Source: Nostoc sp. TH1S01 (lineage in GTDB: Bacteria; Cyanobacteriota; Cyanobacteriia; Cyanobacteriales; Nostocaceae). From it: a stretch of DNA of 60,873 bases. Both the position numbers and the translations under genes were made by a program. Position 1 is the stretch's first letter. Each line of letters starts with the position of its first letter. The stretch lies in contig JAGKSW010000024.1 in NCBI GenBank assembly GCA_018993265.1, positions 1 through 60,873 of the forward strand, given 5' to 3'. A model generated the notes under the pieces. That model did no database searches and was not told the DNA's origin. It saw only the letters and a program-made list of their open reading frames with translations. Of this stretch, positions 7,890-16,489 are shown piece after piece.

Positions 7890-10046
7890 TTATTTGCGTT
7901 TTTCTTGTCGCCATTTTTCTTTGACTAAGCGAATTTCATCAAAAGTATAGGCTGTACCTAGTTGTTCTTTGAGTGGAGTGAGGGGAATATCACCGAGAAC
8001 TTCTAGCACTTGCCAAATTTTTTGATGATGTTCTAAAGGTACAATTTGGTTTAAGTCTACAGGCTGATTTTTCTCAATTAATCTTGCTAAATGACCGACA
8101 ATTGTAGCTGGGCTAAGTTTGCGTTGTTTGGCGATTTCAGCTACACTCAAACCTTGTTGATGTAAATGCAGTGTTTGTAATTCAGTTCCCGAAATTAAAC
8201 TGAGTGAAGGTATGACATCAACAGCAGAACTAACTGAATTTTTCGCCTCGCGGTAAGCCCGAATTTCTGCTAAGAATTTTTCGCCGTATTGGGCAAGTTT
8301 ATGACTCCCTACACCAGATAACTTGCCAAATTCAACTAAAGTTTTAGGCTGTACCTGTGCCATCAATTTTAATGTCGAGTCATGAAAGATAACATAAGGT
8401 GGAACAGATTGTTCATCAGCCAATTGCTTACGCAGCGATCGCAACTTATATAATAGTTCTTCAGCCTCAGCCGCTTTAGGAATATCTTCCATTAAACTGA
8501 CTTTTGGCGTTGTAGAAACAGCAATTTCGACTTTACGCTGTCGCCGCATCACTTCCCAACTGTGGGCGTTTAATTTTAAGACAGAGTAACCATCACTAGT
8601 TTGTTCGAGTAAACCTTGATGTAACAGCGATCGCCCTAACATTCGCCATTCATCAACGCTTTTATCTTTACCAATACCATAAGTAGATAATTTGTCGTGT
8701 TCGTATTGGGTAATCTTTTGATTTTTTGCCCCCCGCAACACATCAATAATATGCAACATCCCAAATCTTTCTTTGCAACGCGCCACACAAGATAAAAACT
8801 TCATGGCTTCAATTGTCCAATCTTCCACAGGTTTGGGATGACGACAATTATCACAATTATTGCAATTTCCGAGAAATCTTTCGCCAAAATAACTAAGTTG
8901 AATTGTCCGCCGACAATCTGTCCCCTCAGCATAATCGATCATTTGCCGCAGTTGTTGTTTAGCTATCAACTGTTCTTGGGCATCAGTTTTTTGATTAATA
9001 CTCCACTCAATGGTTTTAATATCACCAAAACTAAAAAAGATAGTACAGCGGGAAGGTTCCCCATCGCGTCCCGCCCGCCCAGATTCTTGATAGTAACTTT
9101 CTAAATTGCGAGGAATATCAAAATGAATTACTAGCCGGACATCGGGTTTATTAATACCCATCCCAAAGGCGATAGTCGCCACCATCACCCGCGCATCATC
9201 TCGGATAAATCGCGTTTGATTATTGCTGCGTTCTTCGTCAGTTAATCCGGCATGATAGGGAAGGACTGAAACTTTATCATTTTGCAGTTTAAAAGTTAAT
9301 TCATCAACTTTTTTGCGAGTTAAACAATAAACAATTACTGCGCCTTCAGTTTCTCGAATTAATTCTAATAATTCTGCGTAAGCATATTTAGTTTTCGGGC
9401 GGACTTCGTAATAAAGGTTTTGACGATTAAAACTCGCAATGTGAATGCTTGGTTGTTTTAAACCAATTTGTTGAATGATATCAGAACGGACGCGCTCAGT
9501 AGCCGTTGCTGTTAGCGCAATTGTCGGGACATTAGGATAACGCGATCGCAATGAGCGCAACTGACGATATTCTGGACGAAAATCATGTCCCCATTCCGAA
9601 ACACAATGCGCTTCATCAATCGCAAACGTAGAAATGCCAACTTGGTGATTGACTAAATCGAGAAACGGTAGAAACCTTTCACTCATCAGCCGTTCTGGGG
9701 CGACGTAGAGTAACCTGACCTTACCATTGAGAATCGCTTCTTCACGAGAACGAACTTGATAAGGATTCAAACTGCTATTAAGAAACGTGGCGCTAATATT
9801 ATTATTTCGCAGTGCTTCTACTTGGTCTTGCATCAACGCAATTAAAGGTGATACTACAACAGTCAATCCCTTCTTCATCAAGGCTGGTAATTGAAAGCAC
9901 AAAGACTTACCGCCACCTGTGGGCATAACTACCAGCAAATCTCGATTTTGTAGCGCATCTTCGATAATTTTTCGCTGTCCAGGACGAAAATTATCATAAC
10001 CGAAGTGATATTTTAGCGCCTGTTCGAGATTCGGATACTGAAGCAT
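7890..10046 (-). CDS. recQ: ATP-dependent DNA helicase RecQ
   Basis: This 718-aa 3'-5' helicase acts in recombination and repair of stalled forks. Motif 0/I ([17 protein letters not shown]) is at residues 20-55, DEAH is near 143 ([18 protein letters not shown], including the RecQ aromatic loop), and motif [12 protein letters not shown] is near 320. The RQC zinc ligands are in [10 protein letters not shown] and CNNCDNC at about 375-405. An HRDC domain lies at about 530-600. The C-terminal 110 residues ([22 protein letters not shown]) form a helix-turn-helix of the HTH_40 type found in many cyanobacterial RecQs. Start ATG at 10046. Confidence 0.95.
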   Translation of the reverse strand: MLQYPNLEQALKYHFGYDNFRPGQRKIIEDALQNRDLLVVMPTGGGKSLCFQLPALMKKGLTVVVSPLIALMQDQVEALRNNNISATFLNSSLNPYQVRSREEAILNGKVRLLYVAPERLMSERFLPFLDLVNHQVGISTFAIDEAHCVSEWGHDFRPEYRQLRSLRSRYPNVPTIALTATATERVRSDIIQQIGLKQPSIHIASFNRQNLYYEVRPKTKYAYAELLELIRETEGAVIVYCLTRKKVDELTFKLQNDKVSVLPYHAGLTDEERSNNQTRFIRDDARVMVATIAFGMGINKPDVRLVIHFDIPRNLESYYQESGRAGRDGEPSRCTIFFSFGDIKTIEWSINQKTDAQEQLIAKQQLRQMIDYAEGTDCRRTIQLSYFGERFLGNCNNCDNCRHPKPVEDWTIEAMKFLSCVARCKERFGMLHIIDVLRGAKNQKITQYEHDKLSTYGIGKDKSVDEWRMLGRSLLHQGLLEQTSDGYSVLKLNAHSWEVMRRQRKVEIAVSTTPKVSLMEDIPKAAEAEELLYKLRSLRKQLADEQSVPPYVIFHDSTLKLMAQVQPKTLVEFGKLSGVGSHKLAQYGEKFLAEIRAYREAKNSVSSAVDVIPSLSLISGTELQTLHLHQQGLSVAEIAKQRKLSPATIVGHLARLIEKNQPVDLNQIVPLEHHQKIWQVLEVLGDIPLTPLKEQLGTAYTFDEIRLVKEKWRQEKRK

Positions 10047-10160
10047 AGCGATCGCTTTTTTGGCTGCGTTCTGCGTAGGTAGTTGATAACAAGATTATAA
10101 AAGCACAAAATCCTCTCTGGGTCTTTGCCTGAATTAAAATATGTGCAGGCATTACCGCAG

Positions 10161-10259
10161 TTAACTAATTCGCCTTATATCCCGACGCTAAACGGAGTAC
10201 CGTTATAGCGCGGGACTTACGGCGAATTAGTTAAAATACTTAAGGCTTTTTTAAGTATT
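10161..10259. repeat. Two adjacent long hairpins
   Basis: The first hairpin has 14-bp outer arms TTAACTAATTCGCC (10161-10174) and GGCGAATTAGTTAA (10221-10234). Inside, TCCCG/CGGGA and AACGG-AGTA-CCGTT pair further, giving a long nearly continuous stem. It is followed directly by AATACTTAA (10235-10243) and TTAAGTATT (10251-10259). It lies between the recQ start and the end of the TPR gene, both on the minus strand, so it could act as a terminator of the TPR gene or be a small mobile repeat. Confidence 0.75.
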
Positions 10260-10336
10260 GCAATGACCCCCATTCCACAGAGCGATCGCACTTCGATTTG
10301 ACCTCAGAACGCCGAACTCCGACTGCAAAACACCAG

Positions 10337-10493
10337 CATTCAAGCTCAGAACAAGAACATTCTCGTTTAAAGCAGGAACATTCGAGTTCGGAACCTGAAA
10401 TTTCGAGTTCAAAACATGAAAGTTATTGTTTAAAACACGAAACTTGGAGTTCAGAACACGAAACTTGGAGTTCAGAACACAAAACTTGGAGAT
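10337..10493. repeat. Seven tandem 21-bp repeats
   Basis: Units of exactly 21 bp run from 10337 to 10483 plus a partial unit. The last two full units (acttggagttcagaacac plus gaa or aaa) are nearly identical and the first ones are diverged. A plus-strand frame would encode a heptapeptide repeat (SSEHETW), but it has no credible start or partner, so I read it as a non-coding tandem repeat. Confidence 0.8.
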
Positions 10494-10527
10494 AAAAGGT
10501 TGATTGATGAGGTTGGGAACTTGAATT

Positions 10528-11496
10528 TTACTGTTGTGAGTTGAGGCGATCGCGCAGATTTGCCAAACTTTTACGTGTAGTAATTGTGTTAGGATGGCTC
10601 GCGCCTAACCTTAGCTGACAAATATCTAAAGCTTGCTGATATAACAGTTCAGCTTTGCCGTATCTTCCTTGAGAATCGTAGAGTGATGCTAGGTTATTGA
10701 AACTAGTAGCAACTTCTGGATGATCCACTCCCAAAAAGTATTGTCTCATTTCTAAAGCTTGCAGAAGAAGGGATTCAGCTTTTGGGTATCGTTCTTGTGA
10801 ACAGTAGAGTACTGCCAAATTGTTAAGGCTAGTAGCAACATCTGGATGCTGCTGTCCCAGTAAACGTTGCCTCATTTCTAAAGCTTGTAGATAAAGAGGT
10901 TCTGCTTTATCATATCGTCCTTGCGAATAGTAGAGTAATGCCAAATTGTTGAGACTAGTAGCAACTAGTGGATGCTCATATCCAAGTAAACGCTGCCTCA
11001 TCTCTAAAGCTTGTAGATAAATAGGTTCTGCTTCTATATATCGTCCTTGTGAGCAGTATAGTAATGCTAGATTATTGAGACTTTGAACAATATTTGGATG
11101 CTCATATCCAAGTAAACGTTGCCTTATTTTTAAAGCTTGTAGATAAAGTGGTTCTGCTTTATCATATCGTCCCTGTAACCTATACAGTTCAGCCAGATTA
11201 TTGAGTACTAGTGCAACCTCTACATTCTCATTTCCCATTAACCGTTGCCACATTTGCAAAACTTGTAGATAAAGTGGTTCTGCTTTCGTATACTTTCCTT
11301 GCGATGTATAAAGTAACGCTAGATTATTGCGGCTTTGGGCAACAGTGGGATGTTCTAAACCAAAACGATTTTGAGTAACAATTACGCATTGCTCACGCCA
11401 AGGTTCAGCTTGCTCATATAATCCTTGAGCATTATAGAATCGACCTATGCTTATAAAAGGCCAGTATAAATCTTTATCGCTAAGGTAAGCTGTCAA
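10528..11496 (-). CDS. TPR protein, probable C-terminal fragment of an NB-ARC/TPR protein
   Basis: The 322 aa hold about six kinesin-light-chain type TPRs of 42 residues (pattern NNLALLYxSQGRYxKAEPLYLQAL). Such TPR tracts normally follow an NB-ARC-like STAND ATPase; here the whole N-terminal part is absent. The sequence LVEIANNLTAYLSDKDLYWP, just before and across the proposed TTG start at 11496, resembles the linker of those larger proteins and continues upstream inside the PIN toxin gene. The two genes overlap by 17 bp and look like a deletion junction. The ORF is intact but probably a relic. Confidence 0.65.
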   Translation of the reverse strand: MTAYLSDKDLYWPFISIGRFYNAQGLYEQAEPWREQCVIVTQNRFGLEHPTVAQSRNNLALLYTSQGKYTKAEPLYLQVLQMWQRLMGNENVEVALVLNNLAELYRLQGRYDKAEPLYLQALKIRQRLLGYEHPNIVQSLNNLALLYCSQGRYIEAEPIYLQALEMRQRLLGYEHPLVATSLNNLALLYYSQGRYDKAEPLYLQALEMRQRLLGQQHPDVATSLNNLAVLYCSQERYPKAESLLLQALEMRQYFLGVDHPEVATSFNNLASLYDSQGRYGKAELLYQQALDICQLRLGASHPNTITTRKSLANLRDRLNSQQ

Positions 11497-11794
11497 ATTG
11501 TTTGCAATCTCTACTAAATTCAGGTGTATCCTCAGCTACGCGAAATTGAGTTTGTAAAAATCTAACACGCTCAATTACTATGGCAACAGGTCGAGGATTT
11601 ACGAATGCTTGTGGACGAGTCAGAACCATCAAAAATTCTCGCAAAACTTGGCGACTAATCCATAACTCAATTTCTGTATCATAGAAATTTTGAATTTTCT
11701 GTATTGCTGCTTGGTGAAAGGGAGACTCGGCAACATTTGCATAAACTAAGATATTTGTGTCCAAAAAAACAGGGTTAGCGTCCCCAGTCACCAT
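11480..11794 (-). CDS. PIN-domain toxin (VapC-like), C-terminally truncated
   Basis: The frame has the PIN start PVFLDTNILVYAN with the first catalytic Asp and a downstream acidic site in SRQVLREFLMVL. The last acidic residues of PIN domains (usually D-A-x-x-A-T near residue 100) are missing: the frame ends after RVAEDTPEFSRDCKQFDSLP at about 104 aa, against about 130-140 for complete members. I chose ATG at 11794; an upstream GTG at 11806 is also possible. It overlaps the antitoxin gene by about 20 bp, a usual toxin-antitoxin arrangement. The toxin is probably inactive. Confidence 0.75.
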   Translation of the reverse strand: MVTGDANPVFLDTNILVYANVAESPFHQAAIQKIQNFYDTEIELWISRQVLREFLMVLTRPQAFVNPRPVAIVIERVRFLQTQFRVAEDTPEFSRDCKQFDSLP

Positions 11795-12017
11795 ACATAT
11801 CCTCACGGCTTAAAGAAAGATTTTCAGGCCAAGAACCGTAATTATCTACTGGGAAGTTGAGAGGAAGACGTTTTTGTTTGCTTTCTAATTTCTTGGCTAA
11901 GGGTTGTTCATCAATTACTATTACTACCTGATGTTCACCCTCTGGAATATCTAGCGGTAATTGGGCTGTCATCTTACCCTCTTTGGTAACTGTGACGATT
12001 GTTTCTATACTTTTCAT
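11775..12017 (-). CDS. Antitoxin of the PIN toxin pair
   Basis: This 80-aa protein starts MKSIETIVTVTKEGKMTAQL with a short beta region and ends with an acidic/polar tail (SREDMYGDWGR). Small proteins of this type sit directly before PIN toxins in cyanobacteria. Its stop overlaps the toxin start. The role is inferred from position and size; the family is not firmly named. Confidence 0.65.
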   Translation of the reverse strand: MKSIETIVTVTKEGKMTAQLPLDIPEGEHQVVIVIDEQPLAKKLESKQKRLPLNFPVDNYGSWPENLSLSREDMYGDWGR

Positions 12018-12028
12018 CTTGTTCTTCC

Positions 12029-13243
12029 TTAATCCATTACTGCTAACACAGCCTTGGGTAATAACTTATCTTTAAACCACACAATTCTTGCAGGTACATC
12101 ATTTAATTTGACTCCAGCTTTTTCTAAATTCAGCCGTTCGGAAATTGCCAAAATCAAATTATCACAACCCGCACGCCGCACCTGAGAAAATTTCTTTTGT
12201 AAATATTCTGGTCGCCAATAACCGACAATTTCTAATAGAAATTCCCTTCCATCAGGATGCACTAAGCGAAAATCGGGAATCATCACGCTACCGGGAATAG
12301 GAATTAAATCAACTTCTCTTTCTAACACCCAATCAGTTTTTAAAGCATCCCATTTATCAGCAAAAGAAGCCTCTAGCATACTATCGTAAGGCTTGCCTTT
12401 AGAATAGTGCGATACTAAACCACATTCAGAATTGAGGGTAAATCTGCCAGTTTTCCAAGTATCAGTATAAACATCACGGGTTTGTAATGTTGCTGAAAGA
12501 CTCCATTTAGTGACATGCAGTAAAGCCGGAATTAATTTAGCGATCGCCAGCCCATATCGCGTACTAGGATTAAATAAACTCGTCGGCCCATCCACTGTAA
12601 TTGTAAAGCCGTGGTCAGCATCACCTTCTATATAAGCCATGAGTTGAAACAATTTTAAATAGCGAAATAACAGCTTATATTCCCCCGGTACATTGCGATG
12701 AGCATTTAACACTAATTGACTCGCTTTATAAAAAATTCCCTGCACCTGGGACAAGTTATATCTATTTAAGATATCCACAGGCGAAGGTGTATCAAATTGC
12801 GTCAAAATTTTATTTTCTGATAAGTCAGCATACAAACCAGTCCGCACCTGTTCTAACAAAACTTCTCGCTCTAATTCTTGACTTAATTCATCAGCAATTT
12901 TGCTTAAAGTTGCTTGCGTTGATTCTTGACTCGCAACAGATTTCGCCGCCAAAGCAAACACCCGTTCTCTTAACATTGGCGGTTCTAAAGGACTCACCAC
13001 TTCAAAAGTACAAAAATTACTCTTGATAATATAAGCTAATCCTCGCTTGACTCGATAATCTGTCGCATCACCTTCTAAGTCTAAAAGCTGCTTTTCTAGC
13101 TCCCCCTGTGTTTTACCTTGCGCTGCTTGAAAACAAGCAATTAATTCATTTGTTAACGCCAAATGTTTATCATCAATCTTCAGCCTTTTCGGAATGATTT
13201 CTTCTCCGTTTAGGCGATGACTTAGTAACTCCGTTGGTAACAT
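12029..13243 (-). CDS. DUF790 family protein, Bax1-like nuclease
   Basis: This 404-aa protein starts MLPTELLSHRLNGEEIIPKRL, typical of DUF790. The C-terminal half (FADKWDALKTDWVLEREVDLIPIPGSVMIPDFRLVHPDGREFLLEIVGYW) carries a D...E.V nuclease-like core: PDF then E-I-V, as in PD-(D/E)xK enzymes. In archaea the homologue Bax1 works with the XPB helicase as a nuclease-helicase pair. Here the gene overlaps the XPB-like helicase gene upstream by 71 bp, so the two are translationally linked. Confidence 0.85.
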   Translation of the reverse strand: MLPTELLSHRLNGEEIIPKRLKIDDKHLALTNELIACFQAAQGKTQGELEKQLLDLEGDATDYRVKRGLAYIIKSNFCTFEVVSPLEPPMLRERVFALAAKSVASQESTQATLSKIADELSQELEREVLLEQVRTGLYADLSENKILTQFDTPSPVDILNRYNLSQVQGIFYKASQLVLNAHRNVPGEYKLLFRYLKLFQLMAYIEGDADHGFTITVDGPTSLFNPSTRYGLAIAKLIPALLHVTKWSLSATLQTRDVYTDTWKTGRFTLNSECGLVSHYSKGKPYDSMLEASFADKWDALKTDWVLEREVDLIPIPGSVMIPDFRLVHPDGREFLLEIVGYWRPEYLQKKFSQVRRAGCDNLILAISERLNLEKAGVKLNDVPARIVWFKDKLLPKAVLAVMD

Positions 13244-14744
13244 CTTCTGAATTTTGAGTTGAATATTTTATTTCTAATTGTTCCGCAGCCTTTAAACCTT
13301 TTTCCTTACCACTTCCATACACCACCTGCAAATTTCCTCTCTTCTCTCCGCGTCCTCTGCGCCTCTGCGGTTCGTAATCTTCCCCTCTTCGCCGCGCCGA
13401 AGTCCCTTCCTCACTCGTATCTTCCGCGATTACCTCATACAAAATCGCCTGCTTATTCTCCACATTTCCCTTACGTAAAACTCTCCCCAAGCGTTGAATA
13501 TATTCTCGCGTTGAACCTGTTCCCGACAGAATAATTGCGACAGAAGCCGCCGGAACATCAACACCTTCATTCAACACATGAGAAGCCACCAAAGTATTAT
13601 ATTCACCCTCGCGGAATTTAGTTAAGATTTCATGGCGTTCTTTGACTGGGGTTTGATGGGTAATTGCCGGGATTAATAAGTCTTGAGATATTTTATAAAC
13701 CGTCGCATTATCAGCCGTAAAAATTAACACCCGTTCAGGATAATGGGTGGCTAATAAATCAGCTAAAATTCGCAACTTGCCATCAGTTCCTAAAGCAATT
13801 TCTTTGGCTTCTCGGTGTGCTAACATGGCTCTACGTCCAAGTTGCGATCGCGCACTCATCTGCACAAACATTTGCCAACCTTGAATACTTCCCAAAGAAA
13901 TTTTAGATTGGCGTAAAAAATCATTGCGCGTTTGAATTAATTGATTGTATCTTTCGCGCTCTAGTTGGGATAATTTCACTTTTATTTGGACAATTTCGTG
14001 TTCAGCTAAAGCTTTACCTGCCAAATCTTCAGCACGTTTACGATATACCTCTCGACCAATCAAAATATTTAAATCAGCGTGTTTCCCATCTGTGCGTTCT
14101 GGTGTGGCTGATAATCCTAACCGATAAGGTGCGATCGCATATTCGGCAATTACCTTGCTAAAATCTGTCGGTAGATGATGGCACTCATCAAAAATAATCA
14201 AAGCATATTTATTTCCCAAAGATTCAGCATGAATCGCTGCACTGTCGTAAGTCGCTACTAATATCGCTGTCTTATCCCGCGAACCACCGCCCAGCAAACC
14301 CACCTCTGCATCGGGAAACGCCGCCACTAAATGTGCATACCACTGGTGCATCAAATCTAAAGTCGGGACAACAATTAACGTAGTGCGGGGTGTTGCTTGC
14401 ATCGCCATCTGCGCCAGATAAGTTTTACCCGCCGCCGTTGGTAGTACAACTACACCTTGTCTTCCCGCCAACTTCCAAGCCGCTAAAGCTTCACTTTGGT
14501 GCGGGTAAGGTTCCATTTCCAAACTCGGAACCAACTCTATCGGATAAAATTCCTTCGCCTCATCAATAAACTCTACTTCTTCCCCTTGCAGTGCTTCCAC
14601 CAAAGCCCGGTATCGCATCGCCGGAATCCGAAATTTTTCCACGCGGTCATCCCATGTAGCGTAATCCATCCAAGCTTTACCGCGTGGTGGTGGGTGCAGA
14701 ATTAATGTACCGCGATCGAAGGTTAATTTGGAGATGCGAGCCAT
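13173..14744 (-). CDS. XPB/Rad25-like DEAD/DEAH helicase
   Basis: At 523 aa, this is a superfamily 2 helicase. Motif I is VVLPTAAGKTYLA at about residue 100, motif II IIFDECHHLP near 185, SATPERTDGKH (motif III) near 213, and motif VI QRLGRVLRKG near 415. An N-terminal damage-recognition-like region precedes them. The pairing with DUF790 is the XPB-Bax1 arrangement, suggesting DNA repair by unwinding and cutting. A basic segment (SARRRGEDYEP, QRRRGRGEKR) at about residues 437-460 is encoded by a dispersed repeat (about 13336-13382) and looks inserted in frame between conserved blocks. Confidence 0.88.
   Translation of the reverse strand: MARISKLTFDRGTLILHPPPRGKAWMDYATWDDRVEKFRIPAMRYRALVEALQGEEVEFIDEAKEFYPIELVPSLEMEPYPHQSEALAAWKLAGRQGVVVLPTAAGKTYLAQMAMQATPRTTLIVVPTLDLMHQWYAHLVAAFPDAEVGLLGGGSRDKTAILVATYDSAAIHAESLGNKYALIIFDECHHLPTDFSKVIAEYAIAPYRLGLSATPERTDGKHADLNILIGREVYRKRAEDLAGKALAEHEIVQIKVKLSQLERERYNQLIQTRNDFLRQSKISLGSIQGWQMFVQMSARSQLGRRAMLAHREAKEIALGTDGKLRILADLLATHYPERVLIFTADNATVYKISQDLLIPAITHQTPVKERHEILTKFREGEYNTLVASHVLNEGVDVPAASVAIILSGTGSTREYIQRLGRVLRKGNVENKQAILYEVIAEDTSEEGTSARRRGEDYEPQRRRGRGEKRGNLQVVYGSGKEKGLKAAEQLEIKYSTQNSEDVTNGVTKSSPKRRRNHSEKAED
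13336..13382. repeat. Dispersed pyrimidine-rich repeat inside the XPB-like gene
   Basis: The plus strand reads like cctctgcgcctctgcggttc, matching an intergenic copy at about 31025-31066 (ctctgcgtctctgtggttcg). On the coding strand it gives an Arg-rich insert. Exact borders cannot be set by eye. Confidence 0.7.
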
Positions 14745-15161
14745 TCCGATATTTACGAGAGATTGAAGATAAAGATAGTCACGTCCTAACTTTTTGTCGT
14801 TAAGTTGTACTTAGTAACCATCCTACATTCAGTAGACCGAAAAATTTTGCGATCACGCTCTGTTTGGCATCTGCCTGTTTACTGGTTGTCGCGTATCAGA
14901 AGCGTTGTCCCTAAAACAGTGTGACTTAAAGCAAAAGATTGCCGAAAATTAAAGGATAAGCTTGCCGCATCTGTCACTAAAAGGATAAATTGGTTCAAAT
15001 CACACCCAGTTTGGAACATTTAACTAATTTTTAACAACAGCAGATTGATGTAATTCCATATTCTAGTCACATCAATTAATAGAGTTTTCAGCAACTTCCA
15101 AGCCATAAACCTGTTAACAAGTTTATGGCTTGGAAGGACGAAAGCGCAAGCTAGTCAAAAA
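14745..15161. other. Intergenic region between XPB-like gene and small exported peptide gene
   Basis: No gene is seen. The only strong structure is the long dyad at 15095-15136. Confidence 0.5.
15095..15136 (-). terminator. Perfect 42-bp dyad downstream of the 62-aa peptide gene
   Basis: The arms CTTCCAAGCCATAAAC (15095-15110) and their complement (15121-15136) frame a loop that is itself palindromic (TGTTAACA). It starts 26 bp after the stop of the 62-aa gene on the minus strand. There is no T-run after it, so it may stabilise the RNA 3' end or bind a protein rather than act as a simple intrinsic terminator. Confidence 0.5.
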
Positions 15162-15350
15162 CTAATTATTATCACCCTCCTGCTTGCTATCTTGTAATGA
15201 CCTAGACTTTTCAGCTAGTTGGCAAATAGCAGCAATAGAGGCAGGCGTAATTGTTGAGGCTAAAGCTATATAGTTGGAATCTTTAGCGGCTAACCCAAGA
15301 GGAACAATCGCTAAAATAGCGAGGCTCACTTTCAAAAATGCGTTTTTCAT
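15162..15350 (-). CDS. 62-aa exported peptide, probably Pho-regulated
   Basis: The protein starts with a clear signal peptide (MKNAFLKVSLAILAIVPLGLAA) with a likely cleavage after ALA or GLA. The mature part is about 40 residues with one Cys and a charged tail (KQEGDNN). I do not recognise a family. Its upstream region (15470-15530) is almost identical over about 60 bp to that of pstS, including paired Pho boxes, and it lies just downstream of pstB on the same strand. It is therefore probably induced by phosphate starvation. ATG at 15350; RBS weak. Confidence 0.65.
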   Translation of the reverse strand: MKNAFLKVSLAILAIVPLGLAAKDSNYIALASTITPASIAAICQLAEKSRSLQDSKQEGDNN

Positions 15351-15469
15351 GTGAAACTTGAGGTGACTTATATTTGAAACTCCGGTACTTAATTAAGTAT
15401 TGGGGTTTTTACTTTTCCAATTAGAAATTAAGACCGTGCTTCTAAGATGCCTTATATAGCAGGACTCTT

Positions 15470-15488
15470 AGGTTAAAGAAAGGTTAAG
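15470..15488 (-). promoter_or_regulatory. Pho boxes upstream of the 62-aa peptide gene
   Basis: On the minus strand CTTAACCT (15488-15481), a 3-nt gap, then TTTAACCT (15477-15470) fit the cyanobacterial SphR/PhoB direct repeat of 8-mers spaced by 3 bases. A TATATA lies about 12 bp downstream at 15453-15458. The AT-rich flank to 15530 is shared with the pstS promoter. Confidence 0.7.
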
Positions 15489-15619
15489 AGGAATAAAAAA
15501 AGTGTATTATCTTAACTAAATTTTACAATTAATTCAATACATCTCTAAAAAAAATAAAATTAGATATGCGCTGCATACCTAATTCTTGACTCGGAAAATA
15601 TTAAATTTATTTGCAATAA

Positions 15620-16426
15620 TTAACCAAATCTACCGCTAACGTAATCGCGGGTGTCTTCTTGCTTAGGATTATTGAAAATTACTTCTGTTGCGTCATACTC
15701 TACTAGATAGCCAATCCGACCACCTGATTCTGTGGGACGCACGTTGAAAAAGGCTGTTTTATCAGAAACCCGCGCTGCTTGTTGCATATTATGGGTAACG
15801 ATAACGATTGTATATTGCTCTTTCAGTTCATGAATTAGCTCTTCAACCCGCAACGTAGAGATAGGATCAAGAGCAGAGCAAGGTTCATCCATGAGAATAA
15901 TTTCTGGTTGAACTGCGATCGCTCGTGCAATACATAATCTCTGCTGCTGTCCACCAGATAAAGATAAGCCACTTTGACGCAGTTTATCTTTCACTTCATC
16001 CCACAAAGCTGCTTGGCGCAAACTCCGCTCAACTAATTCGTCCATATTACCTTTGTAGCCATTAATTTTGGCACCAAAAGCAATATTGTCATAAATTGAT
16101 TTGGGGAATGGGTTTGGTCTTTGAAACACCATTCCGATGCGGCGGCGTACCTCTACCGGATCAATATCAGGTGCGTATAAGTTTTTACCGTAATAAAAAA
16201 CCTTACCTTCGGCTCTAAATGAATCAATTAAGTCGTTGAGACGGTTATAGCATCTTAGCAATGTGCTTTTACCACAGCCAGAAGGCCCAATAAAGGCTGT
16301 TACCTTATTTTTGGGGATATCTAGCCAAATATTCTGCAAGGCTAAGTATTTGCCGTAATACACGTTCAGATTTTCTGTGCGTAATACGGTATCTGTACTA
16401 TTCACTGTGCTAATGTTAGTAGCCAT
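15620..16426 (-). CDS. pstB: Phosphate ABC transporter ATP-binding protein PstB
   Basis: This is the ATPase of the high-affinity phosphate importer at the inner face of the plasma membrane. Walker [10 protein letters not shown], the Q-loop VFQRPNPFP typical of PstB, the signature [14 protein letters not shown] and Walker [14 protein letters not shown] are all present, with the switch His in [10 protein letters not shown] start at ATG 16426 (MATNISTVN), since the upstream 12 residues of the longer frame are poor in family features. It is last in pstS-pstC-pstA-pstB; no phoU follows. Confidence 0.95.
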   Translation of the reverse strand: MATNISTVNSTDTVLRTENLNVYYGKYLALQNIWLDIPKNKVTAFIGPSGCGKSTLLRCYNRLNDLIDSFRAEGKVFYYGKNLYAPDIDPVEVRRRIGMVFQRPNPFPKSIYDNIAFGAKINGYKGNMDELVERSLRQAALWDEVKDKLRQSGLSLSGGQQQRLCIARAIAVQPEIILMDEPCSALDPISTLRVEELIHELKEQYTIVIVTHNMQQAARVSDKTAFFNVRPTESGGRIGYLVEYDATEVIFNNPKQEDTRDYVSGRFG

Positions 16427-16489
16427 AAAAGGTCTAATGTAAGTTTTGGGATGGCAATGCAACTTGCTGTATACTTGATGTATATTTGG

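Noticed and set aside
10337-10493. CRISPR array
   Set aside because: The units are contiguous with no spacers, and no cas genes are present. The heptamer arrays were excluded for the same reason.
10298-10495. Open frame of 65 codons over the 21-bp tandem repeats
   Set aside because: The frame is open only because the repeat length is a multiple of three. It has no ribosome binding site or family match, and its composition is low complexity.
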